DNA from: Siphonodentalium dalli
Taxonomy: Eukaryota > Mollusca > Scaphopoda > Gadilida > Siphonodentaliidae
Reading direction: 5' to 3'
DNA length: 64,000 bases
Assembly (NCBI GenBank): GCA_032622095.1
Contig: CP136069.1
Location: forward strand, 31,128,342-31,192,341
Each line of letters begins with the position of its first letter. The stretch's first letter is position 1. A program made the position numbers and the translations under genes. This document shows, piece by piece, positions 22,174 to 35,100 of the stretch. The notes under the pieces were generated by a model. That model ran no database searches. It was not told where the DNA came from and worked only from the letters and a program-made list of their open reading frames with translations.

Positions 22174-25100
22174 CTGAAAATATAATGACTTGAACATTAC
22201 ATTCCACAAATATAATGTATTTAACATTACATTAAGAGATTTCCCCCCACTATTAGGTAAAAATCAATGCGTGGAAAGTATTTTAAGACAGACCCTAATA
22301 TTTTGGTCAACACTTTCAAGATGCGAGCCAGGCTGGTGCAGCATTAAGATCATGTGCCAGTGCATTCTCTTGTATATGCTAGTCTACCATAGGTCAATAT
22401 TGTTAGGCCAGTGCATTCTCTTGTATATGCAAGTCTACCACAGGTCAATATTGTTAGGCCAGTGCATTCTCTTGTATATGCAAGTCTACCACAGGTCAAT
22501 ATTGTTAGGCCAATGTATTCTCTTATTAGTCATATATGCGAGGCTCCCTATTAGGGGCCTGCGAATATTCGATTCGGAATTACCACGAAGCTTCAATTCG
22601 ATATAGTTGTATTCAAAATTTTGAATACGTTTGGTTTTCAAAGGAAATATGGGCGACATATTATTTTGCGATAACCAACACAGATGGCTACTATTTGTGG
22701 CACTTACAGATCTCGCACAAATTTTAAGTCTAAAACGTACATAGTGAATGTTGTACCACATCAGGGGCAGCTCTCGTTCTCATTTTAACACCACCATAAA
22801 CATAATCGGAAAGAATATTAAAATGTAGACATATTTTGTTCTTAAAATGACTTCTACTAATCATATATATCGTGTGATAGCATGCCATCACCAAGAGCTG
22901 CACAGTGTTATGTAAACAAAAGCCAATGTTTGTTACATAATTTGACGTTTTGTTTGAATCTGCCATTGTACCAGACACCTAATATTTTAGAATTTATAGT
23001 TTCCCTCATTTTAAAGAATGACATTTGAATTTGTTTCGGACACATTTAAAATAGTCAATGGTAAAACACAGACCGCCACAATCCTATGTATGATCTGTTG
23101 CAGTTTTAGGACCCTCCTACCAACCACCCCCCCCCCCCCCCCCCCCCCCCTGGGACAGCGGAACCCTTGAAAATGTTTAAATTTTCTAAAAATACAACAG
23201 GTTCTGATCACTTTGAAATTTGCCTTGGCTAATAAGATAGGGGTATAATGAAATTGTTGATGGACACACACACCAAGGAACGACGAGCTAAAATAAACAG
23301 AGGGGGATTTTTCTGAACTCCATCAAGATATTGTTGTAAAAGATCCATGTACCAAATATGAATGAAATGTGTTGGAAGTCATCACACTAATGGACATAAA
23401 ATGGCTAAAAATAGTGCCACAACTACGATTTAGAAAGTTGTGGTGGACCCTATTTTTTGTGTGCAGCTGTTGCACATGACAATAAACTCACTTCGAACAT
23501 AAGCAATGAGCTAAGGATAAATGGATGAAACCCACTCCATGTGGACATCCTTTACATTATGCAGATTCATGGGCATACCAAAGATCATTATAATTCAGCC
23601 TATAAGGACAAATAAAAAAGTTCCAAACTTTTTACAGACAGAACCCATATTCAAACTGTTTGCAAGAGATAAAAAGTCCAACTGACCTCTTTTGCTTAAC
23701 TTCTTTCTTGTCCTTTGTCTCACGGTCTGGGTTGGCTCTAATATTTGCATGTACCTTCTTGTATAACTCTTCAATCTGAAAGGATAGAGAATGAATTCAA
23801 GTGATGACATATCCAGACCTGCATAATTGAGGCGGACCGACCATTCAGTTCACCCAAGCCTGAGTTTAGTGTGCGTTTCATTTGCAGAATGAGGTGACCA
23901 TGAGGGTAAATTTAGAGATGCTGCCATCCCGCATAGCGGGCTAGCATTACCAAATTCACCCTCTTGGGACCTCATTCTGCATGGCCTCATCTGCTATGGG
24001 AGACACTCAAGATAGAGGTTCCCAATGGTGAATATTGTGATGTACACCCACTGGGAACCTCGATTATGCAATGTGTCGTCTGCCAATTTGGGGATAGAGA
24101 AACTAAACTAAACAAAATAAATAGAATCTATGTGCAGGAAGGGGGTCGGAAAAAAAATTCAGGCACGTATTCCGTTTTCGGCAGTTTTTTCAGACCATTT
24201 TTTGCACCCCGCCCCCCCCCCCTTTTAGCACTAAAACAGATTTGCGGGGGGGAAAATTAACTGTAAACAGCTGTATATGAATTTCTGTGCGTACTATTTA
24301 TCATGGATATGGATATGGACATGTAAATAGGAATGAGTCATTTTGAGGTCATTCAGCCAAAAAAACATGGCTGCCAGCGGCCATCTTGGATTTCAAAATA
24401 TGCAACAAAATACAACATGATAACTGCCTGCAGTCAGTTTACCAGTTAGAATTACATTTTATTATATACTTGCCCGTGAATTATAAGGTTTTAGCAGTGA
24501 GATATAAGTGATATCCCACTAGTGAGTGATATCAGCTTGAAATTTCTGATGTATTGACATTCATTGGGAGCCATAGGCAAGTAACTAAAGTATATAATAA
24601 TAAACAGAATATCCACCCTTTTTTATTGGATATGGGTTAAATCTCATTTGTGATGACAAAACATTTGAATTTCCACCCGTGGCTAAAGCCACTCGTGGAA
24701 ATTCAATGTTTTGTCATCACTCATAAAATTGCTTGTTGGTGGCTTTGACCACCCACCCCGGCAGACGTGCCGGAAACCAACCCCCCCCCCCCCCCCCTGC
24801 TATGTTAAGAATTTTATATATAAATTTGATAATAAACTTTCCAGAGAAGATGAGGCCTAAGCAGAATGAGTTCTCCAGAGGGTGAATTTATTGATGCTAG
24901 ACCGCTATGCAGGATAGCGTCACTAAATTCACCCTTTGGGGGACCTCATTCTGCAAATGACAGGCACACTAAACTCAGGCATGAGTTCACCGGGAGGTTA
25001 GGCCAAAAAAAAAAAAAGACCTGTGTTTCCGGTGACCCGCCCGCCCCGATATCAGAGCACCCGACTGTTTTCATTTTGCAAAATTAGTACGCATCCGGTT

Positions 25101-26109
25101 TTATTTTCGTGCCACCTGGAAAAATTACGTGTACAAATATGCAAAATCATCTTCGATTTTCTATTAGTTGCCGACATTAATTTAATTCAACGAGTCATTA
25201 GCATAATTAAGTTAATTGTGTTAAATCATGCTCACAAAACACATCAAACATCAAAAACGGGAATTTACATGTACCTCGAAAATGGGGGAACACTAAACAA
25301 AAATAAAATGATGTCTTTTATGCTTATGGTTCATGATTGAGCCTATATACGTTTATTAACTCAATGCGATATGTGAAGGGGTATTGGTTAATAGAATTTA
25401 AAGGAGCTTGGACACAGACTCAACATTCTGAGTTAAATTTAAGTGATGATAGATGGGCACTAAAAGGTGTAACACTAGTATGGATGCAAACATTGAGCAT
25501 TTGTGGGAGGGTGGTGATTTTTAATGCCGGTTGAATATTGTTCACATACAGGGAACTCGTGCTTTCCTGCAGCATGCTATTATGGGATAGCCACTGGAAT
25601 GGAGTGAACTCTGAATACTCACTTATATCAAGATCATACATATATTTAGGACTATTAATTTGAATATAATAATTTTAACTACTAGATACATGACATAAGA
25701 TCCTTCCTGGCTAAAAATATTTAACAGTCATGGGTCATTCAAGCTTCCAAATTTTGTCTAGGTAATTTTGGAAGGAACAAATAAACAAAATATCAACATA
25801 CTAGTAATGGCTACATATGCTATATAGTATTTTCAACAGCTGCATAAAAATACTGTCCATGGCCATAGCCATTTTCCAGCTGTTTTCAATTTTTCACAAC
25901 AAGTGAAACACTCACTATTTCTACCATATCAGGAATAGACTAGCACGGAATGCTCTATTCTGTTCAATGTCTTGCACATGGCTGTTTGTTTGGGACCAAA
26001 ACAGTGTTTAAAGTTGATTTCTTATGACTTCAATAAGTCTTTCTGGGACATGTACATGTATAATGTCCGTAGAAATGTAGTTAAAGTATTTTTCTACCTA
26101 TTTCGATAT

Positions 26110-26142
<33 letters not shown>

Positions 26143-29100
26143 AATCAAAACCATATATTATTCATTGTATTCTGGAGCTCAAACTGCCATGTGGCTTTAA
26201 GATCACTACCGTATGCAGTACATATATAGATGTATGTGTCGTGAAGTTCCTTCCTTGCACATTCTGAAGGAACATTAATAGCTTATTCATGGCAAATATC
26301 GATCTCTATTGTAAATATCTTGTTTTTCCATGTTTTATTCAATAAAACAATTTATTCCACACCATTGACGTGAGGCACATGTATTCAACGGAATTCCATC
26401 CATTGAATACATATTAGTGTATACCTCTAGTGGAATACAAGCCGGAACTATTCTTGTTGGACGTTGACGCCAAGAAAGATGACGTACACAACGTCCATCA
26501 TCCGCTTCTGGTGATCCCCCCATAATTACTGGTTATTTGTCAGACTTAAATCACAATAAAGGTAGCTATATTATCAATGGAGGTGACATTCATGGATTGA
26601 ACTATCTGATTGAACGGTGTAGAATAAATACAGAACACAACTTGCATCACAATCTTGAAACTTTTATCTAACTCGTTGCGGACGGCGCAAAGTTATTTCG
26701 CTCGAGCTACGCTCTCGCGAAATATATCCTTGCGCCATCCGCAACTCATTCGATAAAAGATTCGATTAAGATGCGCGTTGTGTTGTCTATAAATTACACT
26801 ATATTCTAATAGAATCTACTTAGTTTTATAATTTTTTACAAACAAGGAGAAGTTGGCTTGGGGGTAGGATTCATATTTATTTTGAGCAAAGTTGAAAATA
26901 AAATGAAAATCAACTTCAACTGGGGAACTTCATTCTGATCCTAGGTCTTCCATAGCAGATGAAACCTAAGCAGAGAAACCTAAGCAGAATGAAGTTCACA
27001 GAGGGTGAATTTGGTGATGTTAGCCCGCTGTATGGGATATATAGCGTTAATAAATTCATCCTCAGGGGAGCTAATATTCTGCAAATGTCACACACCATAT
27101 CCAGGCTTCTTGTTCATCCATCAGGCTCATTAAATCAGTATTTAACTCCCACGGATTGTAGAGAGGTCAAGATTCACATCATTTGGATGAACATAAATTG
27201 TAAAGTAATGCTCTAAATAATTGACTCCTTAACCACAGCAGAATTAAGGGTGTAATTTTTCAGGATTTAGTTGGAATATGCCATTCATCGGAAGCTCTGA
27301 GCTTTCCGATGAATGGCAAGAAGCCATATTTCCAACTAAATCCTGAAAAATTACCCATAATTCTGCGGAGGTTAAGGAGTCTATTATTTAAGAGCATTAC
27401 TGTAAGCTGTGAAGGTTTTCTATCCACAGGGATGCACATCAGATGCGTTAAGATAAATACAGAATCTTACATTCCAGACAGATGAGGCAAAAACATGTTT
27501 CCTGGGGTAGGCAGCTCAGAGGAAAATTTAGCTCAAGATGGTTGTCTGGCATCCGATATGTACTATTTGCTCTATGTACATCTAGGAATCTGTTTGTTGT
27601 CAGAATTGTTTTAACTCATTTTAAATTGTCACACATATGACAAAAAGCACAAATCTTGAAATTCAGATAAAATTAAAATCATGAATTGAGGAAAAATCCA
27701 GAAAAATTAACATCGCTGTATCCAGATATTTGGGGATATATAACTGTTTTAGTGTAAACTTATTTCCCTGATTAATAGCACAATTCCAGGATCCTTGCTA
27801 TCCCTACTGAAGAGCATATTATTAAAGCCAGCAAACAGCATGGACTATCTACTGTACGGACTGATCTACTGTACGTGGCATTACGGTCTATATGTAATTA
27901 CTTGCATTGTTGAACACTGTATGCAGTAAAGGAACACATCGAGCCACATCAAGAAAGTATTTTGTAAATAAAGTTCCTAGTTTACACGAAATAAATTACA
28001 TTTATTATATTCTTTGGTATTTATTGGTCCAGTTTTCATTTTCATATTTTGTTTTCAACAGAACACAGAAAACTATGTACAAGTCTGATTATAGCGTGTC
28101 TCATTTGCAGAATGAGGTCCCCAGAGGGTGAATTTAGTGACGCTATCCCGCTGGATTCAGCATGGACGAAAGGAAACCCAAAAACAAGCGATCCGGAAAC
28201 CCAGAAACAAGCGAAAATTCAAATTTTCTAAGTTGAAAAAAAGGGCCATAACTCTGGCAAAAATCATCAGATCATACCCAAATTCGCACTTGACATGTAT
28301 TTTCATATAACTGATCCACAAAAATACGGGATTTGCAATCGTACCACCAAAGCTCACACTATCTGGAAACCCAAAAAACAAGAGAAAAATTGAATTTTCT
28401 AAGTAAAAAAAGGGCCATAACTCTGGTGAAAATGGGTGGACGAAACCCCCGCTATGCATGTAGCTGTTCCCCCATGCTGCTCTATCACCATACCAAATAT
28501 CAGCTAAATCTGCCCAGCCGTTGCTGAACAATAATGCAAAATGTTTGTACGGACGGACAAAATTTAATTTTCTAAGTAAAAAAAGGGCCATAACTCTGGT
28601 GAAAATGGGTGGACGAAACCTGCGCTATGCATGTAGCTGTTCCCCCATGCTGCTCTATCACCATACCAAATATCAGCTAAATCTGCCCAGCCGTTGCTGA
28701 ACAATAATGCAAAATGTTTGTACGGACGGACAAAATTTAATTTTCTAAGTCAAAAAAGGGCCATAACTCTGGTGAAAATGGGTGGACGAAACCTGCGCTA
28801 TGCATGTAGCTGTTCCCCCATGCTGCTCTATCACCATACCAAATCAGCTAAATCTGCCCAGCGGTTGCTGAACAATAATGCAAAATGTTTGTACGGACGG
28901 ACGGACGTACAGACGGAGACGTCGACTATATACCTGCCGACTTCAAGTCGGGGGCAGAACAAAGTAAAAATTATATTGAATATTGTCTGGAATACATTTT
29001 GTCAGTTGGATATAAATAAATAACCCAGTGTACTGGTTATGTACGGCAGCATGATTATTTGAACAATCTAGTCCGATGATAGATAAGACAAAGGCAGAAA

Positions 29101-32100
29101 ATGCGCTCTAGTCTAGACTATTGAGACCAAAAGGCGCAAGCGTCTGTAGTGGATAAATCCCATGCGTGTTACTTACGATCACAATTTAGGATCTGGATGA
29201 TTCGGATTTGGTACTTTAGTACGCTTGTTCCTGTTTATTTATAATAAGGTGTATGTTCTTTGTAAATATCAGCGGAGGCGTAAGCTTTGCCTTGGTTTAA
29301 CTTACGTTTTTGGAATTATTTCCTAAAGTATCTACGAGAATCACAATAATATCCGTGCTGGAACCTTTTGCAGCACTAGTGAAACGAATTGACGAGAATG
29401 CCATGTTAGATGATGCCATGTTCTTGAGAAAATAAGGTACAGATGATAATTGAAAGTCACATCAGATAGGAGCGAAAGACAATGCTGAGTATAATCAAGG
29501 TTTCTCATCTGAACTATGCTATCATCATCTGTGACTTTATTCACAGACAATTAAAAATTATATTCCATTTCTAGTCTTCCTGCACTTTAAAGTTGGGCAA
29601 AAAAACAAAAACAAAGAGTATCGCTAGGGCATGGCAAAATAATTTTAACTAAGGGCCATAAAGAGTAGTCCATATGCCATATTTGAAAACAAACATAACT
29701 AAAACTAAGGCCATCACCACGAAACCAAAATATTCGTCAAATTATAAGTCAACAAGGACTTTAACTCCGGTTAAAATAGGTGGACGGAATGCAAATTCGA
29801 ACTTGACCTGTATATTCATACGAGTAACCAATATACAAAATTTGAAAACAATCGGATAACTAAATCAAAAGTTAATCGACCGGAAAATAAAAATAATCGG
29901 GGAAATTCCAAGTCGACAAGGTTCATAACTATGGAAAGGGAATAATTTAATGTATTACAGTCAATGGAGTGATTAGGAATGTGGAAAGTTGAATGTCTAA
30001 TACTATACATGAAGAGAAAAGTAAAATCCAAGATGGCTGCTGGTGGCCATGTTTTCGGCCGAATGACTCCAAAATGAGTCGTTCCCATCTACATGTCATC
30101 ATTAACATCCATGACAAATTTTATGATGATCAGACTAAAGGTACGACCTGTAGCCCATGCTAAAGAATTTAGTCATACAAAAGGTAAAATCCAAGATGGC
30201 TGCCATGTTTTTTGGCCGAATGACCCCAAAATGACTCGTTCCCATCTACATGTCAATATTAACATCCATGACAAATTTCATGATGATCAGACGAACAGTA
30301 CGACCTGTGGCCCATGCTAATGGATTAAATTTTGAAATCCAAGATGGCCGCTGGCGGCCATGTTTTTTGTCCGAATGACCCCAAAATGACTCGTTCCCAT
30401 TTACATTCCAATTTCAACAGACATGACAAATTTTATGATGATCAGACTAAAGGTACGACCTGTAGCCCATGCTAAAGAATTTAGTCATACAAAGAGTAAA
30501 ATCCAAGATGGCTGCTGGTGGCCATGTTTTTTTTGGCCGAATGACCCCAAAATTACTAGTTCCCATCTACATGTCAATATTAACATCCATGACAAATTTC
30601 ATGATGATCAGACGAACAGTACGACCTGTGGCCCGTGCTAATGGATTGAATTTTGAAATCAAAGATGGCCGCTGGCGGCCATTGTTTTTTGGCCGAATGA
30701 CCCCAAAATGACTCGTTCCCATCTACATTCCAATTTCAACAGCCATGACAAATTTTATGATGATCGGACTAAAGGTACGACCTGTAGCCCGTGCTAAAGG
30801 ATTTAGTCATACAAAGAGTAAAATCAAAGATGGCTGCTGGCGGCCATGTTTTTGACCGAATGACCCCAAAATGACTCGTTCCCATCTACACGTCATTAAC
30901 ATTCATGACAAATTTTATGATGATCAGACTAAAGGTACGACCTGTAGCCCGTGCTAAAGGATTTAGTCATACAAAGAGTAAAATCCAAGATGGCTGCTGG
31001 CCGCCATGTTTTTGGGCCAAATGACCCCAAAATTACTCGTTCCCATCTACATGTCAATATTAACATCCATGACAAATTTCATGACAATCAGATAAACAGT
31101 ACGCCCTGTAGCCCGTGCTAATGGATTGAATTTTAAAATGCAAGATGGCCACTGGCGGCCATGTTTTTTTTACCGAATGACCCCAAAATTAATCATTCTG
31201 GTCTAAATGTTTATGTCAACAGCTATGACAAATTTCATAATGATCCGACCAAAGGTACGACCTGTAGACTGCATTGACGCCTTATGTACACACGCACACA
31301 TAGACGACGGACGACAAAGCCATGGCAATAGCTCAAACTTCACAAAGTAAAGTTGAGCTAAAAATGGGTGGCCAGAAAACAGAAGAAAAACAGAATTTTC
31401 TATGTCGAAAAAGGGGCACAACTCTGCCAAAAATGGTTGGGCAGAACCCAAGTTCGAACTTGACCTGTGTTTTGCTGGGAGGGAGTAATATACCAAATTT
31501 GGTTTGAATCCGATTAACTCTACTAAAGTTATCATCCGGAAACCAACTTTCAGGGGTTTTCTAAGTCAAAAAAGGGCCATAACTCTCGCAAAAATGGGCG
31601 GAGCAAACCCATATTCGAACTTGACCTTTATTTTGGTCTGATAAACTCACCTATGAAATTTGCTTTTGATCTAATAATCGAAACTAAAGTTATCATCCGG
31701 AAACCATTTCCCGGACGCACGGACGGACTGACACCGGCTATTTCAATAGTCCCGAATTGTTTTTTCGGGGGACAATAAATAACCCAGGGTACTGGGTATG
31801 TACGGCAGCATGATTATTTGAACAATCTAGTCCGATGATAGATAAGACAAAGGCAGAAAATGCGCTCTAGTCTAGACTATTGAGACCAAAAGGCGCAAGC
31901 GTCTGTAGTGGATAAATCCCATGCGTGTTACTTACGATCACAATTTAGGATCTGGATGATTCGGATTTGTTACTTTAGTACGCTTGTTCCTGTTTATTTA
32001 TAATAAGGTGTATGTTCTTTGTCAATATCAGCAGAGGCGTAAGCTTTGCCTTGGTTTAACTTACGTTTTTTGGAATTATTTCCTAAAGTATCTACGAGAA

Positions 32101-35100
32101 TCACAATAATATCCGTGCTGGAACCTTTTGCAGCACTAGTGAAACGAATTGACGAGAATGCCATGTTAGATGATGCCATGTTCTTGAGAAAATAATTTAC
32201 AGATGATAATTGAAAGTCACATCAGATAGGAGCGAAAGACAATGCTGAGTATAATCAAGGTTTCTCATCTGAACTATGCTATCATCATCTGTGACTTTAT
32301 TCACAGACAATTTAAAATTATATTCCATTTCTCGTCTTCCTGCACTTTGAAGTTGGGCAAAAAAAAACAAAACAAAGAGTATCGCTAGGGCATGGCAAAA
32401 TAATTTTAACTAAGTCAACAAGGACTTTAACTCCGGTTAAAATTGGTGGACGGAAACCAAATTCGAACTTGACCTGTATATTCATACGAGTAACCAATAT
32501 ACAAAATTTGAAAACAAACTGATAACTAAATCAAAAGTTAATCGCCCGGAAAATAAAAATAATCGGGAAATTCCGAGTCGACAAGGTTCATAACTACGGA
32601 AAAAATGGGTGGCCAGAATCCAATTTCGAACTTGACCTGCATTTTCACGTTACTTTTCGAGGCTTCACTATTTTCTGATTATTTGTTTGCCATCTAACCC
32701 CAGTTTGGTGTGTTTTCTGAGCGAACTTTTGGCAGTTCATTAGACTAATGACTCAATTGAATTAAATCAGCAACTGAAACTCAAATGAAAGAATTTTTGC
32801 ACATTTGGACTGGGAATTTTTCCAAGACACATTAGAATTTACAGGTAGGTCGAGTAACCAGGAAAACATTTTTTTTTAGCCTTATACCATTTGTTTCATA
32901 ATGGCAGTTTGTTCATCCATCAGACTCATTAAATCAGTATTTTACTCCCACGGATTGTAGAGTGGTCAAGATTTGCATCATTTGGATGAACGTCAATTGT
33001 CTTAGGAATAGTAAGCTCTGAACAAGCCTTGAAATAGGGTGTCTGTCATTTGCAGAATGAGGTCCCTTGAGGGTGAATTTAGTGATGCTACCCCGCACAG
33101 CGGGCTAGCATCACTAAATTCACCCTCTGGGGACCTCATTCTGCAAATGACACCCTATTTCAAGGCATGGCTCTGAAGATATTAACCAGAGCTTTTTTTC
33201 TGCAGATTTCAATGAAACACATAAAACTTTGTAGTTTAGAATAGGATCAGTTGAGTTAGCAGAAATAAAGTTATTTTTAAGGCCTTCAAGTCTGGATATA
33301 TATATAGTGTCAGACATTCGCAGAATGAGGTTCCCAGAGGGTGAATGTTTGTGATGGCCTCATCTTTTGTGATCTGGGAAGTGTCTATAGTTTTTTCTTA
33401 CTTTTCCCTTTCTGTTCAGTCCTTAATTTGCAGAAGATAAAAAGTATAATCGAGGTGACTAATGGGCGGCGAACATAACCAACTTCAATCTGATCCTAAG
33501 TTTCTTATAGCAGCAGAGTCGCGAGCAGATTGAGGTTACCAGAGAGTGAATTTGGTGATGCTAGCCTGCTGTGTGGGACCTCATTCAGCAAATGACACAT
33601 TTCAAGGCTTGTTTACAAGTTCTAGCAAACAGTGGAGGAAATTAGACTTACATTGTCTGGATTGATGCCTTCTTTGATGAACTTTGAGAACTGTTTCTTG
33701 AAGGCGTCCTCACTCTCTTCATTCAGGGCCTTCATGTATTCACCAACATGTTTCCCGAATATCCTATCTCTGTGCTTCTCAGCATCAAATTCATTACTCT
33801 CATTGTCGTAACCAGGGAATCGTTTGTTGCTAAAATACAACAGATTAAAACAGATTCATTACTCTTATTGTCGTAAACAGGGAATCTTTTGTTGCTAAAA
33901 TAAAACAGATTAAAATATATTCGTTACTCTCATTGTCGTAAACGGGTAAGAGTTCGTTGCAAAATACAACAGATTAAAACAGATTCATTACTCTCATTGT
34001 CGTAACCAATGAAACACAACGTACTGTAAAATATGAAGTAAGACATTAACAATAGAGTCCGTTGGAAAGGTCTAAAAAAAATAAAAAATAGTGATGTTTC
34101 TGGTAACACGCCAGCCCCATCTAATTTTATTCACCCTGTAAACTCATAAACAGTATAGAAAAAACAAACAAAGATTGCGCATCTGCAGATGGCGCTCGTC
34201 GAGTTTTTGCCTTAAAGAGTGGATCTGTCGCAAAAGAATTATTGGAAGCAATATTTTTTTTATATATATATTTTTTTTTTTTACGAATTTCGGGGGAAAA
34301 AAAAGGTAGGCTCCCATCTAGTTCCTTATGAATTTGGAGATGATTGGATGAGAAATGTGACCTGTAAGGTGTGCTAAAGGATTTAGTCATGTAAAGAGTA
34401 AATCCAAGATGGCTGCCGGCAGCCATGTTTTTAATCGAAAATCATTCAAATTTGATGGCTCCCATCTCGGGTTATCCAAAACAAGCCTTTAAAGTTCCAA
34501 AGCAATTCTCCAATAAATATGGGCTGCAGGGTATACTGATGGATTCACATTTGAAATCGAAGATGGCTGCTGGCGGCCATGTTTAAAAAAAAAAAAAAAA
34601 ATTCGGGAGAAAAAGGAGGCTCTCATCTAGAGGTCACCCCGAAGATCCATATGAAGTTTGGCGACGATTAGATGAGAAATGAGACCTGTAAGGGTGCTAA
34701 AGGATTTAGTCATATTAAGTGTAAAATTACAAGATGGGCACGTTTTTTTTTAATAATTCGGAAAAAATGGTAAGCCCCATCTAGAGGTCACCACCGAGGA
34801 CCCATATGAAGTTGGTGATGATCGGATGAGGGATATACTCTATAGGGTGCGGTGCGCTTGAGGATTTAGTGATGCAATGAGTAAAATCAAAGATGGTTGC
34901 CAGCAGCCATGTTTTCCATCGAAAATCATTCAAATTTCGATAGCTCCCATCTAGGTGATCCGAGACTCATATCAAATATGCAAACGATCAAAATCGCTGA
35001 AAATAAACCAAGTCCCATAACTCTTGTATAAAAGATTGGACAAACCTATATAATGTTGCAACAGACCCATCAGGTTTTGAAAACGAATACTAAAAAAATA

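Larger units (their letters stand above)
24571..28150. repeat. Duplicated block, left copy (in RPL5 intron C-D)
   Basis: Starts at or before CCATAGGCAAGTAACTAAAG and ends inside a hairpin near 28150. Near-identical to 59353-63350, with about 100 bp missing after 24721 relative to the right copy and a 32-G tract at 26110-26141. Confidence 0.92.
23776..33651 (-). other. RPL5 intron C-D (9.9 kb), with two U80-like snoRNA copies
   Basis: Very long for a ribosomal protein gene intron. Contents: a hairpin MITE (23884-23980), the 3.6-kb block duplicated at 59.35-63.35 kb (24571-28150), AACTCTGGTGAAAATGGGTG repeats (28.16-28.96 kb), a duplicated 0.85-kb segment bearing U80-like snoRNAs (29.0-29.95 and 31.78-32.62 kb) and an eight-unit GGCGGCC array between them (29.93-31.35 kb). 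Confidence 0.8.

Noticed and set aside
22190-22606. 138-codon frame with repeated [16 protein letters not shown]
   Set aside because: It is the translation of a hairpin-derived minisatellite, as are similar peptides elsewhere in the window.
23371-23450. Possible C/D snoRNA (minus GTGATGA) in RPL5 intron D-E
   Set aside because: No CTGA box D or closing stem at a suitable distance; the sequence belongs to a dispersed repeat.
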